64,000 bases of DNA from Acidobacteriota bacterium (GTDB lineage Bacteria > Acidobacteriota > Terriglobia > Bryobacterales > Bryobacteraceae), in contig JACTMJ010000026.1 of assembly GCA_014584705.1 (NCBI GenBank), positions 62,001 to 126,000 of the forward strand, written 5' to 3'. Positions 1 to 9,559 of this stretch are shown here, one piece after another. The notes under the pieces were generated by a model. That model had not been told where the DNA came from and made no database searches. It saw only the letters and a list, made by a program, of their open reading frames with translations. The stretch's first letter is position 1. The number at the start of each line of letters is the position of its first letter. Both the position numbers and the translations under genes were made by a program.

Positions 1-83
1 TAATCCAGGAGAAGCGCTGTGGCCGTGGAAGCAAGGAAGCCGAATACGAGAACGCCGGAAACGATACGAAGGGGGCGGGTCAT
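1..83 (-). CDS. N-terminus of a secreted or membrane protein (partial)
   Basis: The minus strand reads from an ATG at 83 towards the window edge and is open throughout: 27 codons beginning MTRPLRIVSGV, then a hydrophobic run ending STATALLLD. A basic start followed by a hydrophobic core is typical of a signal peptide or N-terminal membrane anchor. The rest of the gene lies outside the window, so no function can be given. The Shine-Dalgarno match upstream is weak, so the start is tentative. Confidence 0.45.
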   Translation of the reverse strand, partial: MTRPLRIVSGVLVFGFLASTATALLLD

Positions 84-1046
84 TCCTAGTACTCTAGGGG
101 AATCATTAGAAAAGATCAATGTGAAATGCCAATTTTCAAGCCATCATCCGCTTTCGGATTGATGGAACAATTGAGGCAAATGTTGGTTTATTTTCCAACG
201 GGCCTCTTCTGGACTTGCCTTGCCCGAACCCGCACGGTTATTGGGTGAGCATCGCTTCTCCGCCGCCGCTACCCACCCGGCGGGGCTGCTGTCACTGCAC
301 CCGCAAATTCTCCTTTCCGCGCCAACCACTTGTTCCGGAACCGCTTACGGTGCCGCTTTCACGCCGCTTGGCACGCCGTGGTTCGTTTTGGCCCCACAAG
401 AACCGATAATCAATCGGCGGGCAAACTGCGCCTCCGTATCCCGCCCTTGCCGTCGCCGCTTTTCCCGGCCCTGTTCCTTGACAACCGAATCCGCCACGAA
501 CCACCGAAGGGATCCATTCCGTTGGAACCTCGCCCCTTCCGGGGCTCCCGATCCCGGCAAAAAACCGATGCACAAAAGAGAAGGCGAAATCCGGACAAAC
601 CCGGACAGAGCAACAACCAGAAATATCCAGAGATATTCCCCGGAATCAATGGTTTAGCAAGAACAAGCCCGTCGAAAGCCAGAGCCAAAAATTTCACATA
701 ATCCGGACAATCCACACCGCTCCGCGCAAGGCGCTTCACCGGAATCGGCAGCCATCGCGTTCTGTCGTCTACGCGGTCGACGGCAGGTTGAAGCAAGAGC
801 GCCGGTGGCCGGACGGGAAAAGCCGAACGGGAAAAGCCGAATGGGAGAGGGCGTCTTTCACTGCTCCAATGCGTCGAATCCCAACAACGCGACCGGATGC
901 GGAGATCCCGGAAATTCAGAGAGAAACGAGGAGCGGTAGGTTTTCGAGAAATTTGGTGGACCTCACCGGATGCGTCTTAGAACGCGGGGACGTCTCCCAA
1001 TATACCATGGAACTTCGCCCCTTCTCAGGGGTGGGGAGGTCGGGAT
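84..1046. other. Long intergenic stretch without a supported gene
   Basis: About 960 bases lie between the divergent starts of the left-edge gene and the HD-domain gene. Several overlapping open frames of 60-145 codons exist on both strands, but none has a recognisable domain, a good ribosome binding site or a protein-like composition; they are arginine- and proline-rich, as expected from non-coding high-GC DNA. The last 15 bases hold a good Shine-Dalgarno sequence (GGGGAGGT at 1033-1040) for the next gene. A decayed gene or an RNA cannot be excluded. Confidence 0.4.
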
Positions 1047-1616
1047 ATGAAGCGCGATGACGCCTTTCAGATTCTCTGCGAGTTCGTCCAAAGCGATGCC
1101 TTGCGGAAGCATGCCTTGGGTGTGGAAGCCTGCATGGCGTTCTATGCCCGCAAGTTCGGCGTGGACGAGGAACTGTGGCGCGTGACCGCGCTTCTGCATG
1201 ATTTTGATTGGGAGATTCACCCAACGCTCGAAGAACACCCTATGAAGGGCGAGCCGATCCTCATGGAGCGCGGCGTGAGCGAGGAAGTCCGTCGCGCGAT
1301 CCTTTCGCATGCGGAGTACAGCGGAGTTCCCAGGGAATCTCTCCTCGAAAAGGCACTATTTGCGTGTGACGAACTCTCCGGGTTCCTGACTGCCCTTTCC
1401 TATGTTCGGCCCACCCGCAGCATCTTTGAGGTGGAAGTGGGTAGCGTCCGGAAGAAGATGAAAGACAAGGCTTTCGCCCGAAACGTCAACCGCGACGATA
1501 TCCGCAAAGGGGCGGAGGAGTTTGGCATCCCCCTGGACGAACACATCCAGAATTGCATCGACGCCATGCGGGCAACCGCGGACGAACTGGGGCTCCGCGG
1601 GAGCTTTGGGGGCTGA
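1047..1616 (+). CDS. HD-domain (HDIG-type) metal-dependent phosphohydrolase-like protein
   Basis: 189-aa cytoplasmic protein with an HD-superfamily layout: an early His in KHALGVEA (about residue 22), the HD doublet in ALLHDFDWE (about residue 51) and a later His in ILSHAEYSG. These match the metal ligands of HD phosphohydrolases such as small HDIG proteins. The substrate cannot be told; relatives include nucleotidases and proteins annotated only as hydrolases. The start is the ATG at 1047, preceded by GGGGAGGT at a good distance. It stands alone, convergent with the next gene. Confidence 0.8.
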   Translation: MKRDDAFQILCEFVQSDALRKHALGVEACMAFYARKFGVDEELWRVTALLHDFDWEIHPTLEEHPMKGEPILMERGVSEEVRRAILSHAEYSGVPRESLLEKALFACDELSGFLTALSYVRPTRSIFEVEVGSVRKKMKDKAFARNVNRDDIRKGAEEFGIPLDEHIQNCIDAMRATADELGLRGSFGG

Positions 1617-1693
1617 ATGCACCGCCCCCGATAAGAGCGCCCCAAGCGGAAGCGGAGGTGCTTCGCCGGGTGCGGCAATCGCGGTTACTTTCC

Positions 1694-2968
1694 CTATTTG
1701 GCGTTGTAGGAAATGCGCCAGATCACCTTGCCGCCGTCATCGCTCATGAGCAGGCTGCCGTCCGGCAGTTGCATCACATCCACCGGACGCCCCCATACGT
1801 CTTTCGAATCCGGGTCCAGCAGGAATCCGGTGAGGAAGTCACGCGGCGGCCCGGTTGGCTTTCCATCGCCGCCGAAGGGGATGAACACCAGAGAGTACCC
1901 CACCCGCTTCGCACGGTTCCAGGAGCCGTGATACGCGAGGAAGATGCCGTTTCGGTATTCGGCAGGGAACGAATTGCCGGTGTAGAACGTGAAGCCGAGC
2001 ACCGCTCCGTGCGGTTGCACCGGCACATCCGGCACGATCGTCTTCGCCACAAGATCCGGCCGCTCCCCTTTTCGTCGCGGGTCCTCGTGCGGACCGATAT
2101 ACGCGTACGGCCACCCGTAAAAGCCACCCGGCTGAATGTGGGTAAGGTAGTCCGGCACAAGGTCGTCCCCCAGCGCGTCGCGCTCCTGGACGGCGGCCCA
2201 GAGGTCGCCGGTGACCGGATTCCACTCCATGCCAATGGGATTTCGGGTACCTTCGGCAATATACTCCTGGCCGCTGCCATCGGGGTTGTAGCGCGTGATG
2301 GAAGCCCGCAGGCGAATCTCTCCGGCATCCACGTTGGAGCGCGAACCAGTGGCCAGGTAGAGTTTGGTCTTGTCTCTGTTGAACAGCAGATTCCGCGTCC
2401 AGTGGCCGCCCGCGACCGAACTCAGGTCGATCACTTCTTCGCCGGGCAGAGCAACCGTTCGCGCCTTGGTGTCGTACTTATATCGCTTCACGGAAGTGGT
2501 TTCCGCCACGTACAGGTAGCCGTCGCGATACTCCATGCCATAGGGCGTCCGGAGCCCGTCCAGGATTTTCGCCGGTTTCGAAAGCTTCCCGTCGGTTCCG
2601 AGGGTGAACACGTAGACGCTTCCCTTCGGTGCGGCATCGGTTAGCAATACCTCGTTGGATGGCCCAAGTAGGAAGGCTCGCGGTTGTTCGAACCCCCCGG
2701 CCACCACTTCGGCGCGAAAGCGTTCGGGCAATTGCACCCGGGCGTCGTTGGGGCGCTCGATCACCGTGGGGCCGTTTCCCGCGGAAGGCGTTTGATAGGG
2801 TTGGGGCAGGCGGATCGTCGCGCCCCAGGCGGTCTTCGCCTCCGCTGGCGCGCCGTTCCCCGCAACGTTGCCCTCCCCGGTGGAAGGAGCACATGCCGCC
2901 AGCAGAAGGGCGGCGGCCGAGAGGCAAACGCACGCCCATGGGGATAATCGATTCCGGGATGCTTTCAT
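1694..2968 (-). CDS. Glucose/sorbosone dehydrogenase-like beta-propeller lipoprotein
   Basis: 424 aa. The N-terminus is a lipoprotein signal peptide with lipobox LAAC and the lipidated Cys near residue 26. The body resembles the soluble aldose (PQQ-type) or L-sorbosone dehydrogenase family: a six-bladed propeller beginning with LPERFRAEVVAGGFEQPRAF, and family-typical segments such as RNPIGMEWNP, GGFYGWPYAY and HGSWNRAKRVG. Such proteins oxidise sugars at the cell surface with PQQ, or act as propeller scaffolds. No PQQ synthesis genes are in the window, so cofactor use is unproven. It is divergent from the sulfatase gene. Confidence 0.85.
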   Translation of the reverse strand: MKASRNRLSPWACVCLSAAALLLAACAPSTGEGNVAGNGAPAEAKTAWGATIRLPQPYQTPSAGNGPTVIERPNDARVQLPERFRAEVVAGGFEQPRAFLLGPSNEVLLTDAAPKGSVYVFTLGTDGKLSKPAKILDGLRTPYGMEYRDGYLYVAETTSVKRYKYDTKARTVALPGEEVIDLSSVAGGHWTRNLLFNRDKTKLYLATGSRSNVDAGEIRLRASITRYNPDGSGQEYIAEGTRNPIGMEWNPVTGDLWAAVQERDALGDDLVPDYLTHIQPGGFYGWPYAYIGPHEDPRRKGERPDLVAKTIVPDVPVQPHGAVLGFTFYTGNSFPAEYRNGIFLAYHGSWNRAKRVGYSLVFIPFGGDGKPTGPPRDFLTGFLLDPDSKDVWGRPVDVMQLPDGSLLMSDDGGKVIWRISYNAK

Positions 2969-3314
2969 ACGGATTCCTCAGGCAAGAGTGCCGGCGACGA
3001 GCTTTGCACCAGTGTATCGCTTGGGATAGCAATGAGTGCCTGCTTCGCTTGACGGGTTGCAGCCGCGGCTGGCCGCGTGTGCGAGAGCGGTTCGCGAAAG
3101 TGCCACTTCGAGTCCATACCGTCGATTCTTGCGAGAGTCGCGAACCACCGTTGACATGGCACGGGCCAATGCCAGGGAGCCGGAGCCGCCGGGACATCGA
3201 ATGCCTTCGGCCGATATCGGGTCGGCTTGACTCGGCTGGCTCCGGCCGATACGATCACCCTTCGGCAGCCTGCCGTCGACGGTGCGGGCGCAATTTGCGA
3301 ATCAGGATATCTCA
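2969..3314. other. Divergent intergenic region
   Basis: 346 bases between the divergent dehydrogenase-like and sulfatase genes, so promoters for both are expected here. A TTGACA hexamer occurs at 3151-3156, but no convincing -10 box follows it at the usual spacing. No gene or RNA structure was recognised. Confidence 0.4.
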
Positions 3315-4703
3315 ATGGCATGTTCTTCCCTTTCCCGGCGGCGGTTTCTTTCCGCGACGTTCGCGTCGGCTGCCCTTGCCCCCTCGACCTTCGGACAGGC
3401 CTCGCGGCCCAATATCGTGTTCATCATGGCCGACGATATGGGTTACGGAAACCTCGGCTGCTTCGGCCAGAAGCGAATCAAGACGCCCAATCTTGACCGG
3501 ATGGCCGCGGAAGGGATGCGTTTCACCAGCGCATACGCGGGCGCAACGGTCTGCGCGCCTTCCCGCTGCACGTTGATGAGCGGGAAACACACCGGTCACG
3601 CGACCGTTCGGGGGAACGCATTCCCCGAACTCTCCCTGAAGCGGAGCGAGAAGAATGTTGCGGAAGTGCTGAAGCATGCAGGGTACCGAACGGCCATGTT
3701 TGGCAAATGGGGCCTCGGCGGCTTTGACGCCGACGGCCATCCCAACGACCGGGGATTCGACGAGTTCTACGGCTATCTCAATCAGCATTTTGCCCACAAT
3801 TCGTTTCCCGAGCATATCTGGGATAACAAGGTCGAGATGTTCCTCAAGGAGAACTGGTTCAACCGGCGGAAGGTGTTTACCAACGATCTCTTTGGACAGA
3901 AAGCGATCGAGTTTCTCGGGAAGCAATCGCCCAACCAGCCTTTCTTTCTCTACGTACCGTACACGACCCCGCATGCAGACAATGAGCGGGGCCAGATCGA
4001 TAAGAACGGGATCGATTCTCCCGATTTCGGCGACTACGCCCAGGAAGACTGGCCGGATGCCGAGAAGGCGTTCGCCTCCATCATCAGCCGGATGGACGCG
4101 GATATCGGCAGGATGTTCGCGAAGTTGAAGGAACGCGGGCTCGATGAGAATACGCTGGTTTTCTTCACGAGCGACAACGGCCCCCACAAGGAAGGCCACC
4201 ATGACCCTGAGTTCTTCGACGACAATGGGCCGCTGCGCGGTATCAAACGCGACCTTTATGAAGGTGGCATTCGCGTACCCTCCATCGCCCGCTGGCCGGG
4301 AAAGATCAAGGCCGGCGCGGTGAGCGATTTCCCCTGGGCGTTCTGGGACTTTCTACCTACCGCCGCGGACCTCGCGCGAACGAAACCGCCCGGAGATCTC
4401 GATGGCGTCTCCATCGTACCCGTGTTGCTGGGCAGCGGTGCTCCCACGAGGGACCACCTTTACTGGGAGTTCCATGAACGCGGCTTCCACCAGGCGGTTC
4501 GCCAGGGAGATTGGAAGCTCGTGCGGCAAGGCCCCGCGTTCAAGACGGAACTCTTCCATCTCAAGGACGATATTGGCGAAACGAAGGATCTGGCGTACGC
4601 GCACCCGGATATCGTCGCGAGGATGGAGAAGCTGTTCAAGACTTCCCGTGTCGAGAACCCTCGTTTCCCGACAACCCGGGAAGTACCGTCCATTCCGTTC
4701 TAG
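3315..4703 (+). CDS. Secreted sulfatase (formylglycine-dependent)
   Basis: 462 aa from the ATG at 3315. This start is preferred over an upstream in-frame start at 3282 because AGGA lies 7 bases before it and the protein then opens with a Tat-type signal (SLSRRRFLSATFASAAL). The sulfatase fold is clear: metal-binding MADDMGYGN, the formylglycine signature CAPSR (Cys about residue 80, the CxPxR consensus), then HTGHATVRGN and FTSDNGPHKEG, with a C-terminal KLVRQG segment. It hydrolyses sulfate esters, probably on glycans, in the periplasm or outside. No formylglycine-generating enzyme is visible in the window. The substrate is unknown, though other glycan enzymes are encoded nearby. Confidence 0.92.
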   Translation: MACSSLSRRRFLSATFASAALAPSTFGQASRPNIVFIMADDMGYGNLGCFGQKRIKTPNLDRMAAEGMRFTSAYAGATVCAPSRCTLMSGKHTGHATVRGNAFPELSLKRSEKNVAEVLKHAGYRTAMFGKWGLGGFDADGHPNDRGFDEFYGYLNQHFAHNSFPEHIWDNKVEMFLKENWFNRRKVFTNDLFGQKAIEFLGKQSPNQPFFLYVPYTTPHADNERGQIDKNGIDSPDFGDYAQEDWPDAEKAFASIISRMDADIGRMFAKLKERGLDENTLVFFTSDNGPHKEGHHDPEFFDDNGPLRGIKRDLYEGGIRVPSIARWPGKIKAGAVSDFPWAFWDFLPTAADLARTKPPGDLDGVSIVPVLLGSGAPTRDHLYWEFHERGFHQAVRQGDWKLVRQGPAFKTELFHLKDDIGETKDLAYAHPDIVARMEKLFKTSRVENPRFPTTREVPSIPF

Positions 4704-4851
4704 GGCTGCGTTCGCCGACGCCCCGGCTGGTACCGCGATGGAGAGCCGTGATTGGCAGTGCCAAGCCGGCGACACGCCGGTAGCGGGTTACCCGTGGCAC
4801 GGCGGCAACGTCCCTCCGCGTCCCTCAAAATGACGACGGGCCGTAGCGGGT
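4704..4851. terminator. Intergenic hairpins between convergent genes
   Basis: Two small palindromes lie between the convergent sulfatase and sigma-factor genes: CCGGCG/CGCCGG at 4766-4780 (3-base loop) and CGGGTTACCCG at 4784-4794. No T-tract follows, so a role as an intrinsic terminator is only possible. The second palindrome resembles part of a longer hairpin at 50617-50638. Confidence 0.35.
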
Positions 4852-5673
4852 TCAAAGTACCGTCGCCGGGGAGATCCCGTTCGTTTCGAGCACCACCGCC
4901 ATCTTTTGGAGTGCCGATTTGTGGATCTGCGAGACCCGGCTCTCATTCACGCCCAGCACGCTGCCGATCTCTTTCATCGTCATCTCATCGGTGTAATACA
5001 TGCTGACGACGGTCTGATAACGGATGGGCAAAGCAAGGATCGCTTCCTTGAGTGCTTTCGCAATCTGATTCCGTCTGCAGATCGCATCCGGGTGGTCGGA
5101 TTCATCGGCGGGAAACTCCGGTTCCGGCAGATCGTCCTGGCCCAGCGGCCGGGACGTCGCGGATACCGGACCGTGGTTTCGCAGGCTGCCCGCCACCTGC
5201 TGCCACTTCTCAAGCGCAAGACCCATCTCTTGCGCGATCTCGGCGTCGGTAGGCGTGCGCTGCAGGATGCCGGAGAGTTTTCGGGTGGCCGTGTCCACCT
5301 GCTTGCATCGGCGGCGCTGGTCGCGGGAAGCCCAGTCCATGTCACGGAGGCTGTCAAGGATCGCTCCCCGGATCCGGTGTTTGGCATAGCCGGGAAACGA
5401 GACGTTCTTGGACTCGTCAAAACGCGCGGCGGCGTCGATCAAGCCAAGGGTGCCCACTTGGATCAGCTCTTCGAGTTCCAGGTGGATTGGAAGCCCCTCG
5501 TAAATGCGAATCGCGATGATTCTCGCAAGGTGGAGATTCTCCAGGATCCGCTGATCCCGGATCGCCTGAGATTCACTCCGTGCGAGGGTGGGGGAGGTGG
5601 AGGAGATTCTGTTTACCGGCACGGGGATAGGCGTTTCCTCTCCTCTGGCCGGAGCGATGCAATGTACTGCCAT
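4852..5673 (-). CDS. RNA polymerase sigma factor, FliA/sigma-28-like
   Basis: 273 aa from the ATG at 5673. The frame stays open up to 5982, but the inner start is chosen because AGGAAAG precedes it and the length then fits sigma-70 group 3 factors (about 240-270 aa). Region 2 is clear (LEELIQVGTLGLIDAAARF, then PGYAKHRIRGAILDSLRDMD, very like FliA/WhiG), followed by region 3 (TPTDAEIAQEMGL) and a region 4 helix-turn-helix (MTMKEIGSVLGVNESRVSQI). It directs transcription of a gene subset, classically flagellar or general stress genes. No flagellar genes lie in this window, so its regulon here is unknown. Confidence 0.88.
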   Translation of the reverse strand: MAVHCIAPARGEETPIPVPVNRISSTSPTLARSESQAIRDQRILENLHLARIIAIRIYEGLPIHLELEELIQVGTLGLIDAAARFDESKNVSFPGYAKHRIRGAILDSLRDMDWASRDQRRRCKQVDTATRKLSGILQRTPTDAEIAQEMGLALEKWQQVAGSLRNHGPVSATSRPLGQDDLPEPEFPADESDHPDAICRRNQIAKALKEAILALPIRYQTVVSMYYTDEMTMKEIGSVLGVNESRVSQIHKSALQKMAVVLETNGISPATVL

Positions 5674-6051
5674 TTTCGAGACTTTCCTGTGCGTGAGACA
5701 CCCGACACCGGCTTGCGCCCAATGCCGGGAGTTCGCACTATTTTTTGCTTCACCATCCCTGCATTGCAGTTGGGTAGCCATACGATTCCAATGGAGCTGG
5801 AAACCCATTATTGAACTCATTGGAGCTAAGGTCTTCCCGGTAAATCGCTGAATTTGAGGTGTTATGCCCCTGTTAGCATCAAGGAAAGAACCTGACCTTT
5901 CAGATAGATCGTCTGGTACCGGCAAACGTGCTCCCGTACCGTTTTGAACCCTGCCGGGTTCCAATCGAGAGAAACGTTTCATTTTGGAATGAGGAACTCA
6001 GACATTCCTCTTAGGTCGAATGGAACTGTTGGGCCTTACGCGAACAAACCT
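5674..6051. other. Intergenic leader region of the sigma-factor gene
   Basis: 378 bases upstream of the minus-strand sigma gene and downstream of the small membrane-protein gene. Composition is more AT-rich than the surrounding genes, as expected of promoter DNA. No gene, tRNA or clear operator was recognised. Confidence 0.35.
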
Positions 6052-6264
6052 CTAAGGTTCTTCCGAAGATCGTGCCCGCTCCGAATCCTCACTCGCATCG
6101 AGCTTCTCGCGTTCTCGGGCGAGCCAGGTCTTGAACGTGAGTCCGCCAAGAAGGATCAGGACGACAACGCGAACCTTCCCATTCAGGGTGTAGAAGGTGG
6201 ACGCTGCCAGAGCACCATAAAGCAGGATCGCGACAAAGAACCGATTGTTATCGAGTGTGTTCAT
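6052..6264 (-). CDS. Small two-helix membrane protein of unknown function
   Basis: 70 aa from the ATG at 6262-6264; the open frame continues upstream but the added residues look like non-coding translation. There are two hydrophobic segments (about residues 9-24 and 31-44), then a charged tail KTWLAREREKLDASEDSERARSSEEP. This is typical of small inner-membrane proteins, and no family is recognised. It lies downstream of the TonB-like gene on the same strand, with a gap of about 185 bases, and may be cotranscribed. Confidence 0.5.
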   Translation of the reverse strand: MNTLDNNRFFVAILLYGALAASTFYTLNGKVRVVVLILLGGLTFKTWLAREREKLDASEDSERARSSEEP

Positions 6265-6449
6265 TGGATTAGGCTCGGCTCCACCAAGGAGACGTGGGTT
6301 CTGGGAGAAAATGGCCGTGCGGCGCGATCCGCTTCCCGCCAGAGTGCCGGGGTGCAGCGGGCGCTCCCGGCGATGCCGCTCCGAAGCTGCGCATCGGTTG
6401 CACCACCGGGAGGGAATATGCGGCACTCACGGCTTCCATGCAAGGCCCC

Positions 6450-7502
6450 CTAGTTCTCGACGTTGTACGAAAAGGTGAATTGTAGCCGAACCTGGCCGCC
6501 CTGGAACTCCCGAGGCAGCGGAGGAAATGGGTTGGATGCGCTCACGCCCGCCACCGCCGCCCGGTCAAAAGCCTCAAACCCGGAGCTGTTGGCAATCACC
6601 AGCTTGGGAACTCCGCCATCCCGGTTAATCGCGAACTGAATGCGCACCTGCCCCCGCCGCCCAAACCGGGCGCTCTCGGGCATCACCGCGAACCAGTTTC
6701 TCTTAACCGCCGCCAGCACCTGAATCAGGTACGGCTTGAAATCGATACCGTTTGGATCGCTGAGCAGTTCCACCGAACCTCTGGACCGAGTGGGCGACGA
6801 CGAAACCCCGCCCAGAGGGGAGGGCTGCGAAAAGTCTTCGACCACCTGGTTGCCGCCGCCTCCGCGCCCTTGCGACGCCACCCGAATTGCCTCGGAGACC
6901 GACGCATTGGGAACAGGTATTCGCGATTGCCCGCTCGGAGTCCCCGTGATGGTGCCCGGTTTCTCAAAACGGATCTCCGGCTTCGACGGTGCTGGCACCT
7001 TGGGCGTCTCCGCCGGAGGCGGAACGGCCGGGCTCCCCAGCGATGGCGCGGGAGCCTGCGGCACCGCATGGAGCGGAACGTCGATCTTCGGAGCTTCAAT
7101 CAGTTCGGAAGGCTTGTTGCCCATCGTGGCGCCCACAGGTGGAAGCGCGGCCATCTGACGAGGCTGCGGACGCGAACCCGGAGCCTGCTCAATCTTCGGA
7201 CGGGGCAGCAAGCTTTCGAGGTTGATTTCCGGGCTTACGTTGCCTGTATTTGGAGCCTTCTGAGTGAGCTGGCGAAGGCGCGGAGCCACCAGGGGAGTCA
7301 CCGCCACCCTGGGCATCACAATCTCGGGAGCCTGACGATAGGACGTCGCCTGGAAGGTCACCAGCCCAAGCAGCGGCACGAAAATCGCATGAAGGATGCC
7401 GGAGAGCGCGAGGCCCCATCGGCGGCGTGCCACCGACTCCGGACTTTCGTCCTTCAGCAAGTGTGCCAGCGCCGACGATTCGACTAATCCGATAGAGAGC
7501 AT
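6450..7502 (-). CDS. TonB-family energy transducer
   Basis: 350 aa. One transmembrane helix lies near residues 30-52 (LALSGILHAIFVPLLGLV), followed by a long proline-rich periplasmic linker and a C-terminal TonB domain (YLIQVLAAVKRNWFAVMPESA; GRRGQVRIQFAINRDGG; SSGFEAFDRAAVAGV). It couples the ExbB/ExbD proton-motive complex to outer-membrane TonB-dependent receptors such as the one at 55.6 kb, although exbB and exbD are not in this window. The C-terminal Pro and aromatic pattern fits TonB-type transducers in Acidobacteria. Confidence 0.85.
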   Translation of the reverse strand: MLSIGLVESSALAHLLKDESPESVARRRWGLALSGILHAIFVPLLGLVTFQATSYRQAPEIVMPRVAVTPLVAPRLRQLTQKAPNTGNVSPEINLESLLPRPKIEQAPGSRPQPRQMAALPPVGATMGNKPSELIEAPKIDVPLHAVPQAPAPSLGSPAVPPPAETPKVPAPSKPEIRFEKPGTITGTPSGQSRIPVPNASVSEAIRVASQGRGGGGNQVVEDFSQPSPLGGVSSSPTRSRGSVELLSDPNGIDFKPYLIQVLAAVKRNWFAVMPESARFGRRGQVRIQFAINRDGGVPKLVIANSSGFEAFDRAAVAGVSASNPFPPLPREFQGGQVRLQFTFSYNVEN

Positions 7503-7592
7503 TGGTTTGCCCGCGGGGAACGCACGTGTGCGATCGATTGCCGCCCGATGAGGAAACTTGTATCGAGAATTAGGTTCCCGGCGTCCCGGGTT

Positions 7593-8624
7593 TCACAACG
7601 AATCTTCCCGTTTCGCCTCGAAGCCGGATTCCTTGCGCCCCGCGCCTTCACGCGGCGACCTGGCTTCATACGCCAGCACGCTTCGTTCCACCAATTGCCC
7701 GTGTTGTTCAATTTTATCAAGGATTTCGTGAGCCACCTTCAGCGCGCGGCAGGCCGCTTCTCCGTCCACCATTGGCGTCCTTCGCTCTCGCACACAGGCG
7801 ACGAAATCCTCCAGCTCCAAGCGCAGCGGCTCTCCCGGTTGGACGTCGAGTTGACGGAAGCCGATACGCCGATCTTGCCGGTCCACCTCAAACACCACGC
7901 CTTCCCGCCGCGTATAGTCCACCGAATAATACTGGTAAGGCTGAAAGAGCCTGAGTTTGCGCACTTTATCGGTGGAGACGCGGCTGGCGGTTAGGTTCGC
8001 AACGCATCCGCCCGGAAAGGAGAGCCGCACGTTGGCGATATCGACCTTTCCGGAGAGAATCTGTATGCCGGAAGCCCGAATCTCTTCCGGCAGTTCGCCT
8101 ACGGCGGAGAGCACGATGTCGAGATCATGGATCATCAGGTCCAGTACGACGTCGATATCCAGGCTGCGGGGCGTAAACAGGCTCATCCGATGAATCTCAA
8201 AGAACAGCGGGAGCGTGATTTCGCCCCGCAACGCCAGAAGCGCGGGGTTGTATCGCTCGAGATGCCCTACCTGCAGGATGCGCCCGTGGAGCCTGGCCAG
8301 ATCGATGAGGTTTCGGGCTTCCTCCACCGAAGCCGCAATCGGCTTTTCGATCAGAACGTCCAAACCCAGCTTCATCAGCGCCCCGGCCACTTCGGCGTGA
8401 AATACGGTGGGCACCGCAACGATCGCGGCTTCGGCGGCGTGGGCGGCTTGCTCCAGGCTGGAAAAGACGGGACAGCCGAACCGGGTTCCCATTTCCGCGG
8501 CCCGCTTTGAATCCGTATCGAAGAGCCCGGCCAGCGTGACGCCGGGAATCTCATTGAGCACCCGAAGGTGGTTCTGGCCGAAGCTGCCCGCACCGGCGAC
8601 AGCCACACGAATGGGTTGATTCAT
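7593..8624 (-). CDS. Gfo/Idh/MocA-family NAD(P)-dependent sugar oxidoreductase
   Basis: 343 aa. The N-terminal Rossmann fold starts VAVAGAGSFGQNHLRVL, the family EKP motif is in VLIEKPIAAS, and the C-terminal alpha/beta domain includes MIHDLDIVLSAVGE, with Asp and His at the active-site position. The segment VGHLERYNPAL resembles UDP-sugar 3-dehydrogenases such as WlbA or GnnA, so a nucleotide sugar used for surface glycan or lipid A is a reasonable guess. There is no signal peptide, so it is cytoplasmic. No gnnB-like aminotransferase is adjacent, which leaves the substrate open. Confidence 0.82.
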   Translation of the reverse strand: MNQPIRVAVAGAGSFGQNHLRVLNEIPGVTLAGLFDTDSKRAAEMGTRFGCPVFSSLEQAAHAAEAAIVAVPTVFHAEVAGALMKLGLDVLIEKPIAASVEEARNLIDLARLHGRILQVGHLERYNPALLALRGEITLPLFFEIHRMSLFTPRSLDIDVVLDLMIHDLDIVLSAVGELPEEIRASGIQILSGKVDIANVRLSFPGGCVANLTASRVSTDKVRKLRLFQPYQYYSVDYTRREGVVFEVDRQDRRIGFRQLDVQPGEPLRLELEDFVACVRERRTPMVDGEAACRALKVAHEILDKIEQHGQLVERSVLAYEARSPREGAGRKESGFEAKREDSL

Positions 8625-8701
8625 GATTCCTGTCCGGCCTCAGCGTGTGGAGGTCCTCGGAATTTCCGCGGCTCAGGGCGTTATGGAGGACGCGAAAACT
8701 C

Positions 8702-9559
8702 CTAAATCTCCTTATTCTTCTCCCGCTCGTCGGGGAGTTCCGCCCGGGCCGTGTCCTTGGCGGATGCTCCTACGCCGCCCCATTCGCCCGGCGTACCCCG
8801 CAAACGCTCATCGCGCAATGCTTTGCGGCCGCTGAGTTCCTCGGGGAACAGAGCATAGCCCTCCCCAAGCGGGTAAAAGCTCCGAAGCAGTTCGAGACGC
8901 CGCCGGATCTCAATGCTCGGGATCTGTCGCGGGCTCGGTTCCACGTCAATATCGCAGCAAATTCCATGCAGAAAGAGCGTCATCGTATCGATATAGGACG
9001 CCCGCAGGTACGCGCGAAGCAGCTTGCTGTCTCGCATCGGCTGGCTTTGTTTCGCCAATACCTCGTTCTTGCGCTGCCAGGAAACCTCATCGATTTCCCC
9101 GTGAACGCCGCGCTTCATTTCCTCTTTGATCGACTTTGCCCAGCTTTGGCGGACGTCGGCGGGTGCCACTTCCCAAGCGATGCTGGCCACCGCGCTATAC
9201 AGGTTGTAGTGATACGCGTTTGGAGAAACGTCTTCGGTGGCGATAATCAGAGACGCGGAATCCGGGCCCATGATCTGAAAGGAATCGTCCCGGTCTTTGG
9301 GATCGGGCGCCTCAAACACGATCACGTCGGCCTGTCTCCCCGCACTGCGAAGAAAAGGAACCAGATACAGGTGCAACTGCGGCAACTGTTTTGCCAGCGT
9401 GGGGGGGAGGCTGGCGAGCGGCTCACGGATACTCGCCGCAATATCCTCTTCGGAAAGCGCGCCCAGTGAAAACCATTGAATTTTAGATGTGAGCGGGATG
9501 AGTTCGCCGCGAAAACGCTGAACAAACTGATCCGCCGGCAATTGTTCCTGCAACGACAT
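8702..9559 (-). CDS. Conserved hypothetical protein
   Basis: 285 aa from the ATG at 9559, chosen because GAGG sits 8 bases upstream and the residues before it look non-coding. The protein is soluble with no signal peptide or membrane segment. It carries an acidic, proline-containing N-terminal half and a helical C-terminal half (SKLLRAYLRASYIDTMTLFLHG). I do not recognise the family. It lies about 80 bases upstream of the Gfo/Idh/MocA gene on the same strand, so the two may be cotranscribed. Confidence 0.65.
   Translation of the reverse strand: MSLQEQLPADQFVQRFRGELIPLTSKIQWFSLGALSEEDIAASIREPLASLPPTLAKQLPQLHLYLVPFLRSAGRQADVIVFEAPDPKDRDDSFQIMGPDSASLIIATEDVSPNAYHYNLYSAVASIAWEVAPADVRQSWAKSIKEEMKRGVHGEIDEVSWQRKNEVLAKQSQPMRDSKLLRAYLRASYIDTMTLFLHGICCDIDVEPSPRQIPSIEIRRRLELLRSFYPLGEGYALFPEELSGRKALRDERLRGTPGEWGGVGASAKDTARAELPDEREKNKEI

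Noticed and set aside
1553..2644. A 363-codon plus-strand open frame
   Set aside because: It lies antisense to the sorbosone dehydrogenase-like gene, which has a lipobox and family motifs.
5674..5982. A longer sigma-factor protein beginning at 5982
   Set aside because: The extra 103 residues do not resemble sigma region 1, and the inner ATG at 5673 has a better ribosome binding site and a normal family length.
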